Shown: positions 43,460 through 52,939, numbered from the stretch's first letter. The stretch is DNA of 64,000 bases from an uncultured Alteromonadaceae bacterium (GCA_947503265.1 CANNDC010000014.1:38139-102138), one strand, 5' to 3'. Numbers and translations are program-made. Notes: generated by a model not told the origin, from the sequence alone.

Positions 43460-44452
43460 ATGTTAGATAACCTCTACATGAAAAACGAATTGGGAGAAGA
43501 GTTTTCGTTACGGGATTTACATGATAAAAATGTGTCCAATCCGGTAAATCGACGAAATGAGTTTATGACCCGAATGGCAGGGTTTGAAAAACTCGCTAAG
43601 CAACTCGGGCATGATGCTACTTTTGTGACTTTTACTTGTCCATCAAAATACCACAATACATACTCTACTTCCGGTCAAAGAAATTCAAAATGGGATGGCT
43701 CGACACCATATACAGGGCAACAATATCTAAACCTTGTTTGGCAGAGAATTAGAGCCGAGTTAGCAAGGCAAGATGTTAAAATATATGGCTTCCGTATTTC
43801 TGAACCTCAACACGATGGGACGCCGCATTGGCATTTAATACTGTTTGTCGAATCTGAAAACATGGCAACGTTAAAAGAAATAAGTAGTAGATATTCTTTG
43901 GAAGAAGATGGCAACGAAGAAGGGGCGCAAGAACATCGAGTAAAATTTAAAGATATCGACCCAAGTAAAGGCTCTGCTACAGGTTACGTGGCTAAATATA
44001 TCAGCAAAAATATAGATGGTAGTAATCTGGATACTGACATTGATGATGGTTGCGCCAGTGAAGCTGCTAAAAGAGTTGAAGCTTGGGCTAGGTGTTGGGG
44101 AATACGTCAGTTTCAACAGATTGGCGGTACTTCCGTAACGGTATGGCGAGAAATGCGACGAGCAAACCCAGAGGTGGATAGTGATGAACAACTCACCGAA
44201 ATGCACAAAGCCGCTGATGAGGGTAACTGGGCGGAATTTGTAGAGCTAATGGGGGGAGTATTTAGCAATCGTGATGAACAGCCAATTCGGCCATTCTACG
44301 CAGAGGAATTTACCAAATCTACCGGCCTAATAAAGCAAAGTTGGTTTGATGGGTTAATTGTCAAAAAGTTGAAGGGGGTAGTTCACAAAGGAAAAGAAAT
44401 TATTACACGTATTCATGAATGGCGTTTGACCCTTCGCACTGAGAAAGTTTAG
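43460..44452 (+). pseudogene. P2 gpA-like HUH replication endonuclease, N-terminally truncated
   Basis: A 330-residue frame matching the central and C-terminal part of phage P2 gpA-type initiators, which are usually over 700 residues. Core motifs are intact: FVTFTCPSKYH, the HUH-type pair His123-Trp-His125 in GTPHWHLILF, and the catalytic tyrosines Tyr176 and Tyr180 in YVAKYISKN, followed by CWGIRQFQQIGG. Homology appears to continue upstream of the first ATG (HWFIESAQLQ precedes it in frame), so the true gene start has been lost. These proteins nick DNA for rolling-circle replication. Neighbouring phage genes are absent, so this is a remnant. Confidence 0.75.
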
Positions 44453-44628
44453 CGGCTTTCTTGCCTATACTTGGAGTTCTGTAAATAACTGTACGAATTA
44501 AACATTTCTACATAGTAATTAGGAAATAAATAGAAAATTGGATTAATTTATTTATGAGAGTTGTAGAAATATAAATATGTATAGAGTCTAATGAGAGTGT
44601 TCATGATTAAAATTTAAAGGGATGTTGT

Positions 44629-46563
44629 GTGGATTACTCAGTAACGTACGAAGAAAACTTTTTAATCAGAGAGATAGGAACAATTGCCTCTAAGGCCGAT
44701 ATTGCTTTAACAGAGCTCATAGCAAATGCCCATGATGCTGGCGCATCAGAAGTAAGGATCAAGCTCCCGTCAGATTTAAAGGGTCTTCTGACTGTTGAAG
44801 ACAATGGTGTTGGATTAACAAATAAAGAATTTGAAAACCGTTGGTTAAGGCTTAGATATGATAGAAGAAAGCACCAAGGTATATTTGTTGACACTCCTAA
44901 AGATAGCACTTTAGTAAGGAGAAGACTCGCTTTCGGGCGCAATGGAGTTGGACGTCACGCCGGTCTCTGTTTTAATGATTCATATACTGTAGAAACATGG
45001 ACCAAAGGTGAAGTAAATACTTACGATTTAGCGTTGTCTGTTGGAAGACAACCAATCGATGTAATTAATCACATAAAAAATCAGAAATCAGGACATGGTA
45101 CGATTATTAGAGTACATGTCGAAAGAAATTTAATTCCTGAAAACATACTCTCGGAAATAATATCAGCTAGATTCTTATTTAATCCTGAATTTAAAGTATA
45201 TATTAACGGTAAATTAATTTCCCTCTCAAAACATCCAGGTATAGTGAAGGAAAAGGAGATACACCCCGTTGGTAATATCAAAATAAAACTTACACTTATT
45301 GATTCTGCTGGTATAGCTAGAACAACCGGACAACATGGGGTTGCGTTTTGGCTTGGAGGCAGATTGCTTGGTACTCCGTCATGGTCAATTCAAGGGGAGC
45401 AAGTCCTAGATGGTCGCCGTACTTTTGCGAGAAGGTATACATTAATAGCTCAATCAGATGATTTGTTTGATTATGTAGAAGCAGATTGGTCTGGTTTTAA
45501 ATCAGATTTTAAATCAATAGCTTTGATCAGCTCGGAAATTTCTGATTTTGTAAAGGTTTGTTATTTAGAGCTTTCGAAAAATGAATTGGCACAGACTAGA
45601 AAGTTTGTAATAGATAGCCAAAAAGAAGCGATCAATGAATTACCAGTTTTGGCTAGAAAAGAACTGTATGAATTTATTGACAATATATTGGCTGAGAACC
45701 CAGATATTAAGATTGAACTTTTAGAGTTAGCATTTAAGGCAGCAATTAACCTAGAAAAATCTCGTTCAGGGGTTTTACTACTTCACAAGTTGACAAACAT
45801 TTCGAGCAATGACATTGAAGCATTGGACCAGTTTCTTAATGAATGGTGCGCGGTAGATGCAATGGAAATTCTAGCTGAAATTGACTCGAGAATTAAAGTA
45901 ATTGAAGCTATTTCTCGGCTAAGTAGTGATCATTCAGTTGATGAATTACATACATTGCATCCAATTATTGAAAAAGCGCGTTGGGTATTTGGTCCAGAGT
46001 TTGATACTCCTGAGTACTCAAGTAATAAAGGCTTGCGAAAAACTATGGAATTGATTTTTAAGAAAAAGTATAAAAAAGAATGTTTCAATAATTCAGCTAA
46101 ACGGCCTGATATTGTAATTGGTGAAAACTCGTCAGTTAGTGCATTGGGTTTAGAAGAGTTTGAAAACAATATAAAGAAGACTAAGAGAGTTTTGTTAATC
46201 GAGCTTAAAAAAGGCGGTTTCACCATTGGACGCCAAGAAATGGATCAGGCTAAGCATTATGTTCAAGATATTTGGCATGCAGGTGTTGACTCAACTCAAC
46301 CAATTATCAGAGCTTTCGTAGTTGGGGATACAGTAGACAACCGAACTGGTACTTTTGAATCAGTTGGAGTAAATAGAGAACAGAATTTTGGTGAGGTGAA
46401 TGCCATTACATACAACGAGCTAGTAAGAACGGCAGAAGCACGACTGTTTTTATTAAAAGAAAAAATCAGTGGTAGATATGAAAACCTTGAGCAAGATTCG
46501 TTATTGGAAGAACTTCTTTCAACTCCAACTCAAGGAAAATTTAAAAAGGTAATAGGATATTAA
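44629..46563 (+). CDS. GHKL ATPase with C-terminal PD-(D/E)XK-like nuclease domain
   Basis: A 644-residue protein with a GTG start behind AAAGGGATG. The N-terminal 200 residues are an Hsp90/MutL-type ATPase: ALTELIANAHDAGAS (N box), VEDNGVGL (G1), GRNGVGRHAG (G2). A central helical region follows. The C-terminal domain has KRPDIVIG with Asp494 and LLIELKKGGF with Glu525 and Lys527, the D-x30-ExK arrangement of restriction-type nucleases, then QEMDQAKHYV. Several anti-phage systems pair GHKL ATPases with nucleases, so defence is likely. It is the first gene of a tight operon in an island. Confidence 0.82.
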   Translation: MDYSVTYEENFLIREIGTIASKADIALTELIANAHDAGASEVRIKLPSDLKGLLTVEDNGVGLTNKEFENRWLRLRYDRRKHQGIFVDTPKDSTLVRRRLAFGRNGVGRHAGLCFNDSYTVETWTKGEVNTYDLALSVGRQPIDVINHIKNQKSGHGTIIRVHVERNLIPENILSEIISARFLFNPEFKVYINGKLISLSKHPGIVKEKEIHPVGNIKIKLTLIDSAGIARTTGQHGVAFWLGGRLLGTPSWSIQGEQVLDGRRTFARRYTLIAQSDDLFDYVEADWSGFKSDFKSIALISSEISDFVKVCYLELSKNELAQTRKFVIDSQKEAINELPVLARKELYEFIDNILAENPDIKIELLELAFKAAINLEKSRSGVLLLHKLTNISSNDIEALDQFLNEWCAVDAMEILAEIDSRIKVIEAISRLSSDHSVDELHTLHPIIEKARWVFGPEFDTPEYSSNKGLRKTMELIFKKKYKKECFNNSAKRPDIVIGENSSVSALGLEEFENNIKKTKRVLLIELKKGGFTIGRQEMDQAKHYVQDIWHAGVDSTQPIIRAFVVGDTVDNRTGTFESVGVNREQNFGEVNAITYNELVRTAEARLFLLKEKISGRYENLEQDSLLEELLSTPTQGKFKKVIGY

Positions 46564-46566
46564 TCA

Positions 46567-47070
46567 ATGTCTAGTGAACGGAAGTTATATATTACTAAAA
46601 ATTGGGTTATATCTTTGTTTATTTATTATTCGATTTTATTTTTTGTTGGTGGGGTTGGGGCTTTCGAAGTTTTACTGAATCGTATGCATGATCTAAGTAT
46701 TCTTGAAGCTGCTATCTTGGGGTCCACGTCAATTTCTCTATGTGCTTCTGCAATTGCTTATATTAGAAAACTTTACAAATTATGCTTCAGTTATTCTTCA
46801 GAACAAGAAAATGCAGACCAATTGAGTTTAAAACAACTGGGGACTCTATTCTATTTCTTCACTAGGCCTTTTTTCGGATTGTTATTTTCGCTTTTAATTG
46901 TAATTGGGTTTAATGCCGGAATGATATTGTCAACAAGAAATATAGAGCTAGATAGTGGCTTTGTTTATGTAACTATGTTTTTTTCTTTTTATGCTGGATT
47001 TTTATCCGGTGACTTTATTAAAAAACTAGAAGAGAAGGGTAAAACTCAAATTCAAAAAGTAATGGGATAA
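46567..47070 (+). CDS. Four-helix membrane protein of the GHKL operon
   Basis: A 167-residue protein with four predicted membrane segments (about residues 13-35, 46-66, 93-118 and 127-148) and a short charged cytoplasmic tail. I recognise no family. It begins 3 bases after the ATPase stop and ends 6 bases before the kinase-Nudix gene, so the three are almost certainly cotranscribed. In defence operons, small multi-span proteins are often membrane-disrupting effectors; that role is only inferred. Confidence 0.75.
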   Translation: MSSERKLYITKNWVISLFIYYSILFFVGGVGAFEVLLNRMHDLSILEAAILGSTSISLCASAIAYIRKLYKLCFSYSSEQENADQLSLKQLGTLFYFFTRPFFGLLFSLLIVIGFNAGMILSTRNIELDSGFVYVTMFFSFYAGFLSGDFIKKLEEKGKTQIQKVMG

Positions 47071-47076
47071 AACTAA

Positions 47077-48450
47077 ATGAAGCATTCAGAAGATAAAAAC
47101 AAAATTATTGAGGAACTCGAGGGTTTAGCAAAGGAAGTGCTGAAATTAAAAAACGAATCAGTTGCAGCTAGAAGACCAATAGTTATTGAATTTTGTGGTT
47201 CTCCCAAAGCTGGCAAATCAAGCTGTATAAGTTCTCTAGAACTTTTTTTGAGAAGGAATGGATTTAGAACGAGATTGTTAACGGAACGAGCAAGTGTTTG
47301 CCCAATTGTAGATAAATATAATCCTCTTTTTAATATTTGGACTGTAAGTTCGGCATTAGCTGAATTAGTAGAAATATTATCTCACCATCCCCCTTTGTAC
47401 GATGTGGTTATAATGGATCGTGGAATTTTTGATGGTTTATGTTGGTTTCAGTTTTTAAGGGATAAAGAAAAGCTAGATGATGAAAATCACGCTAGCTTGG
47501 AAGCTTTTTTACTTATGAATAAATTAAAAGCTGTTATCGACCTAATCTATATATTTACAGTTTCACCAGAGGTTTCGCTTGAAAGAGAATATGCAAATTT
47601 ATTAACTACAAAAACTGGGAGTATCATGAAACCTTCAATTCTTAGTGATTTTAAAGAAAGTATTCTTAAAACCACAGATAAATACAAAAGTGTCTATCAG
47701 CGAATTGAAATTTATGACACAAGTATTAAAAATCAAAATACAGTGAGTTACGAAGTAACTAAAAACATATTAGAGATTCTGAGAGAGAATATAGAAGAAA
47801 AAGTAGGGTACTTCGACGTTACTCATATGAATAGGGATTTAGGTGAGAGTTTTTATTTCGAGCAAGCAAACATTGCAGATATAGAATTAAAATATAAACC
47901 AAGACATTTAGTCGAAACAAACAATAATTATATTCAGCCGTTACCTATTTTAGTAATTCGAGATAGCAAACGTAAGCGAGTGCTAGTTGTTAGAAAAAAC
48001 AAAAGAAACACATCTGCAACCTCACCAGAATTAGGAAAGAATTTGATATATTTGGGAGGGCATATTCGTCGAGAAGATATGTACCATTCAACTAAGAAAG
48101 ATCTTTTATCTATTGCAAAATACACTCTTTCAAGAGAAATAAGTGAAGAGATCGGAGTTTCGTTCCATCCATCTAAGACAATATTAAATCCACTATGCAT
48201 ATGGATGAGAGACAATGACAGGAGTGCAAAACATCTAGCTATATGTTTTGTTCTAGATACAGACTTTGACACTTTAAGAATCAAATTAGATAAGAGTGAA
48301 TTTATCACTTCAGGTAATACGAAAAGTGGTAAAGTTTTACCTATTGAAGACCTCTTAAAAGATAAAGATAATTTAGAGAGTTGGAGTAAATTGTTACTCG
48401 ATGAATACTTTGATTATGAGCTCCATGAATCACAGATTCAATTAGTCTAG
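47077..48450 (+). CDS. P-loop (deoxy)nucleotide kinase-like / Nudix-like fusion
   Basis: A 457-residue protein. Residues about 33-235 look like a thymidylate-kinase-type P-loop enzyme: GSPKAGKSS (41-49), then VVIMDRGIFDG (about 110-120) and a lid-like region. Residues about 285-450 resemble a Nudix hydrolase: LPILVIRDSKRKRVLVVRK, LGGHIRRED and REISEEIGV (353-361), a full match to the REUXEEXGU half of the Nudix box; the spacing from the first Gly is about 11 residues longer than usual. It could make or destroy a nucleotide signal. Last gene of the three-gene operon. Confidence 0.75.
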   Translation: MKHSEDKNKIIEELEGLAKEVLKLKNESVAARRPIVIEFCGSPKAGKSSCISSLELFLRRNGFRTRLLTERASVCPIVDKYNPLFNIWTVSSALAELVEILSHHPPLYDVVIMDRGIFDGLCWFQFLRDKEKLDDENHASLEAFLLMNKLKAVIDLIYIFTVSPEVSLEREYANLLTTKTGSIMKPSILSDFKESILKTTDKYKSVYQRIEIYDTSIKNQNTVSYEVTKNILEILRENIEEKVGYFDVTHMNRDLGESFYFEQANIADIELKYKPRHLVETNNNYIQPLPILVIRDSKRKRVLVVRKNKRNTSATSPELGKNLIYLGGHIRREDMYHSTKKDLLSIAKYTLSREISEEIGVSFHPSKTILNPLCIWMRDNDRSAKHLAICFVLDTDFDTLRIKLDKSEFITSGNTKSGKVLPIEDLLKDKDNLESWSKLLLDEYFDYELHESQIQLV

Positions 48451-48538
48451 AGTTTTAATTCTATCGATTTCCCTTCAAGGAAGAAATATTGTCTTTTGCA
48501 TGAGCGAAGGGGTAATAAATTAGCAATTAAGTGTAGTA

Positions 48539-50232
48539 GTGTGATTACCAAGGGAAACTGTCGGTCTTTTTTTTACATGTTTGTTAGTGTTCTTTTTTTG
48601 AATACTAGAGGCATGTTGAGGATGATTGTGATGGATTCTAAAGCTCAACTCACCGTTGATATAATTGCTAAAGTCGTTGAAGGCAGAATAACAATTGCCA
48701 ATGCAACTAAATTACTCAGTAAGTCTCGACGCACCATTGAACGTTATGTGAAGCGATATCAACAAGTAGGTATTCAGTTTGCAGTACATGGTAACAGAGG
48801 TAAGTCACCGCCAAATAAAATTGCCACTTCAGTTAAAAAAGCAGTACAGGCATTAATCAAAGACAAGTATTTTGATTTGAATTTGCTGCACCTTGCTGAA
48901 AAGCTAGAGACCGATGAACACATTATTGTGAAGCGCGAAACGCTGCGAGGTTGGGCACATGATATTCATCATGTTAAGCGAGCCAAACGTAGACGAGGTA
49001 CAGCCCGTAAACGCAGAGAGCGTATGGAAGCCCCTGGCTTAATGATGCAAATGGATGGCAGCCCGCACCGCTGGTTTGGTAATAAAAAACACTGCCTTAT
49101 CGCTATGATTGATGATGCTACCAGTGAAGTTTACGCTGAGTTCTTCCCATCAGAGACTACGGTTGGGTGCTTGAAAGTCATGCGCGATTGTATTGAAATG
49201 AAAGGACTATTTAAAACTCTTTATGTCGACAGAGCGGGTATATTCGGCGGCCCTAAGCGTTGTAACTTCTCACAAATGCAGCGGGCCTGTGAGGAGCTAG
49301 GTATTGAAATTATCTTCGCTAATTCCCCGCAAGGAAAAGGCCGTATTGAACGTGCCTTCGATACCTTCCAAGACCGGCTTGTGCCAGAGTTAAGACTGAA
49401 TAACATCAATGACATTGCTGCCGCCAATGCGTATCTCAAGCATGTGTTTATTCCGCAGTTCTGGCAGTCAAAAATTCAAGTGAAATCCAAGCCAGAATCT
49501 GAATTTACACCACTATCAAAACATACAAACCTTAATGATATCTGTGTCATTAAGGACCATCGTAAAATCCGCAACGACCATACCTTTAGCTACGGTAACA
49601 AATTCTATCTCATTGATTCACCACTCAAACACTCAATTGCGAATCAGAAAATCGAAATCAGAAACACCAGCAAGAAAGGCTTCACGGCGCACTTCGCCGG
49701 CAGACAGCTCTCAGTATCTGAGGTCATTGAGCCAAATAAAATCACAATCGAAGAGTTGGAAATTCAAAAGAAACTAGAGGTACTGGCCTTGGTCGATAAA
49801 CTCGGAAATGTAAGTGCAGCATCACGCCAGAGCGGTGTATCTCGCGATACCATTTACCGTCACTTGAAGTTGGTTAAGCAAGGCGGTCCTGATGCTCTAA
49901 AACGCCAAGATACACCCAACCTGCGGCATAAGAATCGCTCAGATGTTGAAATAGAGCAAGTTGTCATCGACTTCTCACTGGAAAATCCGCACCTTGGTCA
50001 ACAGCAAGTATCACTGCAACTGAAAGCTAAGCAAATTGCTACCGTCAGCCCAGCTGGGATTCGCTACATCTGGTTAAGGGAAAATATGAATACCATGGCG
50101 CTACGGGTTCAACGAGCAAGAAACGCTGAAATAGTTTAAACGGGAGAGTAGCCAGTTTAGCAACTGGCTGATATGCTGTTTACGACAAAGTCGCTCGGTA
50201 ATTAGACCGACATAATCCCTTGGTAATCACAC
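48539..50232 (+). mobile_element. ISNCY-like insertion sequence with about 29-bp inverted ends
   Basis: A 1,694-bp element. The left end GTGTGATTACCAAGGGAAAC (from 48539) continues TGTCGGTCT; the right end, read in reverse from 50232, is GTGTGATTACCAAGGGATTA then TGTCGGTCT. About 25 of 29 positions agree. The base pair TA flanks both ends and may be a target duplication or part of the repeat; no longer duplication is visible. The element carries a single intact transposase. Confidence 0.85.
48631..50139 (+). CDS. ISNCY-family transposase with extra C-terminal helix-turn-helix domain
   Basis: A 502-residue DDE transposase. N-terminal helix-turn-helix: GRITIANATKLLSKSRRTIE. Catalytic acids: Asp in MQMDGSPHRWF, Asp in YVDRAGIFGG and Glu in GKGRIERAFDTF. 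The last 130 residues contain a second helix-turn-helix (NVSAASRQSGVSRDTIYRHL) like those at the start of IS481/IS3-type transposases, an unusual addition. ATG 48631 gives M-D-S-K-A-Q; an ATG at 48622 lies closer to GAGG. The frame is intact, so the element may be active. Confidence 0.88.
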   Translation: MDSKAQLTVDIIAKVVEGRITIANATKLLSKSRRTIERYVKRYQQVGIQFAVHGNRGKSPPNKIATSVKKAVQALIKDKYFDLNLLHLAEKLETDEHIIVKRETLRGWAHDIHHVKRAKRRRGTARKRRERMEAPGLMMQMDGSPHRWFGNKKHCLIAMIDDATSEVYAEFFPSETTVGCLKVMRDCIEMKGLFKTLYVDRAGIFGGPKRCNFSQMQRACEELGIEIIFANSPQGKGRIERAFDTFQDRLVPELRLNNINDIAAANAYLKHVFIPQFWQSKIQVKSKPESEFTPLSKHTNLNDICVIKDHRKIRNDHTFSYGNKFYLIDSPLKHSIANQKIEIRNTSKKGFTAHFAGRQLSVSEVIEPNKITIEELEIQKKLEVLALVDKLGNVSAASRQSGVSRDTIYRHLKLVKQGGPDALKRQDTPNLRHKNRSDVEIEQVVIDFSLENPHLGQQQVSLQLKAKQIATVSPAGIRYIWLRENMNTMALRVQRARNAEIV

Positions 50233-50640
50233 TAATACAAATTAAGGTTACACCCTCGAATATTGAGATGAAGAAATCCCGTAGGTCTTCGATAAACGAT
50301 TTTCTTTAAATGAATTCTCTTACTGGTTCGGTGTTTAATTTTATTTTCACGTGTTTGATAATTATATATTTTGGCCAACAAGTATAAGATGTTAGCTAGT
50401 AGTCCGGAAAACTACATTGCCTAGTTTTAAAAAATAGTTATAAAGCCAAGATGTCCAATCCGGTTAATGCAACGACCTATTTCTAGGTTTATTGTCCCAA
50501 ACTCCATACACGAAATTAACTTTCTGATTTGTTTGCTAATAATAGTTACCGCTCTATTAACTTATAATTATGCTATATATTAGCTATAAAGACATGAAGT
50601 TAAATTTTTTGTTAGCGATAACTATCTCTTGAAGCCTTTA
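50233..50640. other. AT-rich non-coding stretch between the IS and tRNA-Ile2
   Basis: About 400 bases with no credible reading frame and only small hairpins. It likely contains the remains of the island edge next to the tRNA gene; I see no copy of the tRNA 3' end here. Confidence 0.5.
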
Positions 50641-50644
50641 AAAA

Positions 50645-50721
50645 TGGTGGCCCGACCCTGACTTGAACAGGGGACCTGCCGATTATGAGTCGGATGCTCT
50701 AACCAACTGAGCTATCGGGCC
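50645..50721 (-). tRNA. ileX: tRNA-Ile2 (anticodon CAT, lysidine-type)
   Basis: A 77-nt tRNA with encoded CCA. The acceptor pairs GGCCCGA with TCGGGCC; the D arm is AGCTCAGTTGGTTAGAGC; the anticodon loop is CTCATAA flanked by CCGA/TCGG; the T loop is TTCAAGT. Overall it matches E. coli ileX, whose C34 is changed to lysidine to read AUA, more than tRNA-Met. Its 3' end faces the island on the left, the usual arrangement for a phage or island integration site. Confidence 0.9.
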
Positions 50722-50903
50722 ATTTTGAAACATCACTTAGAGTTAGGCGAGAAATGCCTTGGTGACTAAGCGGTGCGCAGTATAAGCAGTTTTATTCTTG
50801 TTGTCATCAGTTTGTGCGAGTAATCAGTTTATTTGACGAAAAATCAATCAAAAGGGCGTGCTCATCTTGCCCGCCCTGTCGTTAATTATCGAATTGCAAC
50901 CTG

Positions 50904-52325
50904 TTAAGGCAACGGCATTGGCTTTCCGTTTAAAATCACTTCTTTGTCTTTTAAACTAATGGAAGACTTATAAACTTCACCTTCTTCGACAAGGAACCCT
51001 TGCTTGATCATGGCATCGATCATGGCTGGAGATTGTTGAATCGCTATCTGACTGATTTGCTCGGCAGACATTTCTGCCGTTTGCGGATTGGCTTGCAATT
51101 GCGAAACCATATAGTTAGTTGCAAAAGCTCTCGCAACTGCCTTATCAGCCTGAACGTTTGCAGACGCCAGCAGGTGAGTTAACCAAAATTCTCGGTCTTG
51201 GAGGTTTTCTGGTAATGATTGAACATTTAGCGTTTGCGCTTTTGCATCTACGTTAAATTTACCTTCGGGGAGCGTTGCAGACACATTTTTCAGATCTATT
51301 TCAGGGTCATGCTTCAACAATTCCAGCAAGTTGTTCTGGGCAAAATTAAGCATTTGTTGTTGAGCTACATTGGGATCTTTGCCGGTCAATTCGTTTGCTA
51401 ATGCTTGGTATTTTTCCATAAAAGCAACACTCAGTTGGTTGACGGCTAAATTCATATTTAGGTCTTGAACTAAATAGCCACTAAATGAAGCGGAATTTAC
51501 ATCGATGATCTGTGTCACATTTGCGGTATTATTTTGTTCATCAACATCGGCAACGAATTCAGCGTTTACCGAAGATAATTCCATGACTTTTTGCCCTGAC
51601 TGCAAATCATCAAACTTGAACTCATCCAATGTTAAGGCTAGTTTTGTATCGATAAACGCGCCTCCAATTGCTTCCATGTAGCTGCCGTCTAACTGCATGG
51701 TGAGGTTTAGACCCGAAAAGGAAACCGCATTCTTATCATTTTGAACTTTTAACGATGCGCTATTAGCCCCGTAATCGAAATGGCTACTCGAAAAAGTGCC
51801 TTTGCCTTGATAGCCCGAAAATGCTGCCTGCACATTTTGCAATTCACTGTCTATGGTGAATGCTTGTATTTGGTCTTGGAAATCAGTGTCATTCCAAAGT
51901 TGTTGAACACCCGTAATCTTATACAAAGGTTGGCTGTCATCCCATTGCATAATGGGCTTAAGTTTCTTGCCATCTTGAGTTGCTTGCCACTTAACCCAAG
52001 CCAGGCTAAAGCCGTCGACAAAAATTACCGGGCCATGACTAGCATGAAAATCTACTAGAAACTGCGCTTTTCCAGTAGGCATGTTTGGCATTTGTTCCGC
52101 TGAAATTTTATCGAAGTTGAGGCCGATTTTGATGATGGCCGTGGAGGTAAACCATCCTTCAACAACTTCAATCACTTGTGCTGAGTAAACTGGGTTCTTA
52201 TCAATACCGGCAACAATATTGTCGAGTGTGTTAGAAACTTGAGTGGCGATGTACTTTGGTAACACCAATATGGTAGTGATAACAACAATGCAGGCTGCCA
52301 AATAGCGTTTTTTCAATTTATTCAT
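50904..52325 (-). CDS. YdgA/DUF945 family protein
   Basis: A 473-residue protein with one N-terminal membrane anchor (LAACIVVITTILVLPKYIA) and a long periplasmic part typical of the YdgA family: VVEGWFTSTA near the start, GHASHGPVIF-type segment (FHASHGPVIFVDGFS here) and repeated beta/alpha units of the AsmA-like superfamily. The C-terminus ends EVILNGKPMPLP, a common ending in this family. Function is unknown; an envelope role is likely. Transcribed alone. Confidence 0.85.
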   Translation of the reverse strand: MNKLKKRYLAACIVVITTILVLPKYIATQVSNTLDNIVAGIDKNPVYSAQVIEVVEGWFTSTAIIKIGLNFDKISAEQMPNMPTGKAQFLVDFHASHGPVIFVDGFSLAWVKWQATQDGKKLKPIMQWDDSQPLYKITGVQQLWNDTDFQDQIQAFTIDSELQNVQAAFSGYQGKGTFSSSHFDYGANSASLKVQNDKNAVSFSGLNLTMQLDGSYMEAIGGAFIDTKLALTLDEFKFDDLQSGQKVMELSSVNAEFVADVDEQNNTANVTQIIDVNSASFSGYLVQDLNMNLAVNQLSVAFMEKYQALANELTGKDPNVAQQQMLNFAQNNLLELLKHDPEIDLKNVSATLPEGKFNVDAKAQTLNVQSLPENLQDREFWLTHLLASANVQADKAVARAFATNYMVSQLQANPQTAEMSAEQISQIAIQQSPAMIDAMIKQGFLVEEGEVYKSSISLKDKEVILNGKPMPLP

Positions 52326-52548
52326 CCTTGTGAATTCGAGATTGCGAATAAAAACGGGTTAATCGGCGATTATCCCATAGCTTTCAATCTGTTCAACCTA
52401 TTTACTAAGACTTTAATTTTACTGCTACTTTTGAGATGCAAGGGTTAAAAATCTTTGCTATCTTCATTTAACTACAAACTTCAATACTAGAAAGTGTTGT
52501 TTTTTTGAATTAAAAAATTCAACCTTGCATGAATTATCGGAGATCTGC

Positions 52549-52878
52549 ATGACTGAAAAACCTTTTTTGGTAAGTGGCCGGAATACGCTTATTCATAAAG
52601 TTAGAAAATATGACTTATTGATATTGAACGGAGAAGATTATCCGCCAGTATTGGTCACGCATAAATCGCTTAAACCTTACACTGGAAAAGTACCCGATAA
52701 TAAGCGCGAAGCAAAAATGATGGACATGGAATTGGTTGATGTGACCTTAGCTGATGTTTTCGGAGACGAAAAAACCTTGTTGTTTGTGCAAACAATTAAT
52801 GGCAAGGAATACAAAATTGATTACAGCAAGATAAATACCGAGCTCTTTATTCGCGTACATCAAGATAACGCCTTCTAA
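52549..52878 (+). CDS. Hypothetical protein (109 aa)
   Basis: A small soluble protein. ATG 52549 is chosen because CGGAGATCTGC precedes it; the frame is open eight codons earlier. The sequence starts MTEKPFLVSGRNTLIHKVRK and includes LILNGEDYPPVLVTHKSLKPY and LADVFGDEKTLLFVQTINGK; I recognise no family. A strong terminator follows directly, supporting a genuine monocistronic gene. Confidence 0.65.
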   Translation: MTEKPFLVSGRNTLIHKVRKYDLLILNGEDYPPVLVTHKSLKPYTGKVPDNKREAKMMDMELVDVTLADVFGDEKTLLFVQTINGKEYKIDYSKINTELFIRVHQDNAF

Positions 52879-52906
52879 AAACCTGCTAATTCAACGATAT
52901 TTTTCA

Positions 52907-52939
52907 AAAGCGACTGATCTTTGGATAGTCGCTTTTTTT
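52907..52939 (+). terminator. Rho-independent terminator after the 109-aa hypothetical gene
   Basis: AAAGCGACT / AGTCGCTTT stem with an 11-base loop and seven T residues, 29 bases after the stop codon. Confidence 0.88.

Noticed and set aside
45930..46226. Minus-strand frame inside the GHKL gene
   Set aside because: Shadow of the plus-strand coding sequence with no start signal.
48513..50258. Long target-site duplication around the IS
   Set aside because: The flanks share TAATA and AATTAAG words but at different distances from the ends; the region is AT-rich and chance similarity is likely.
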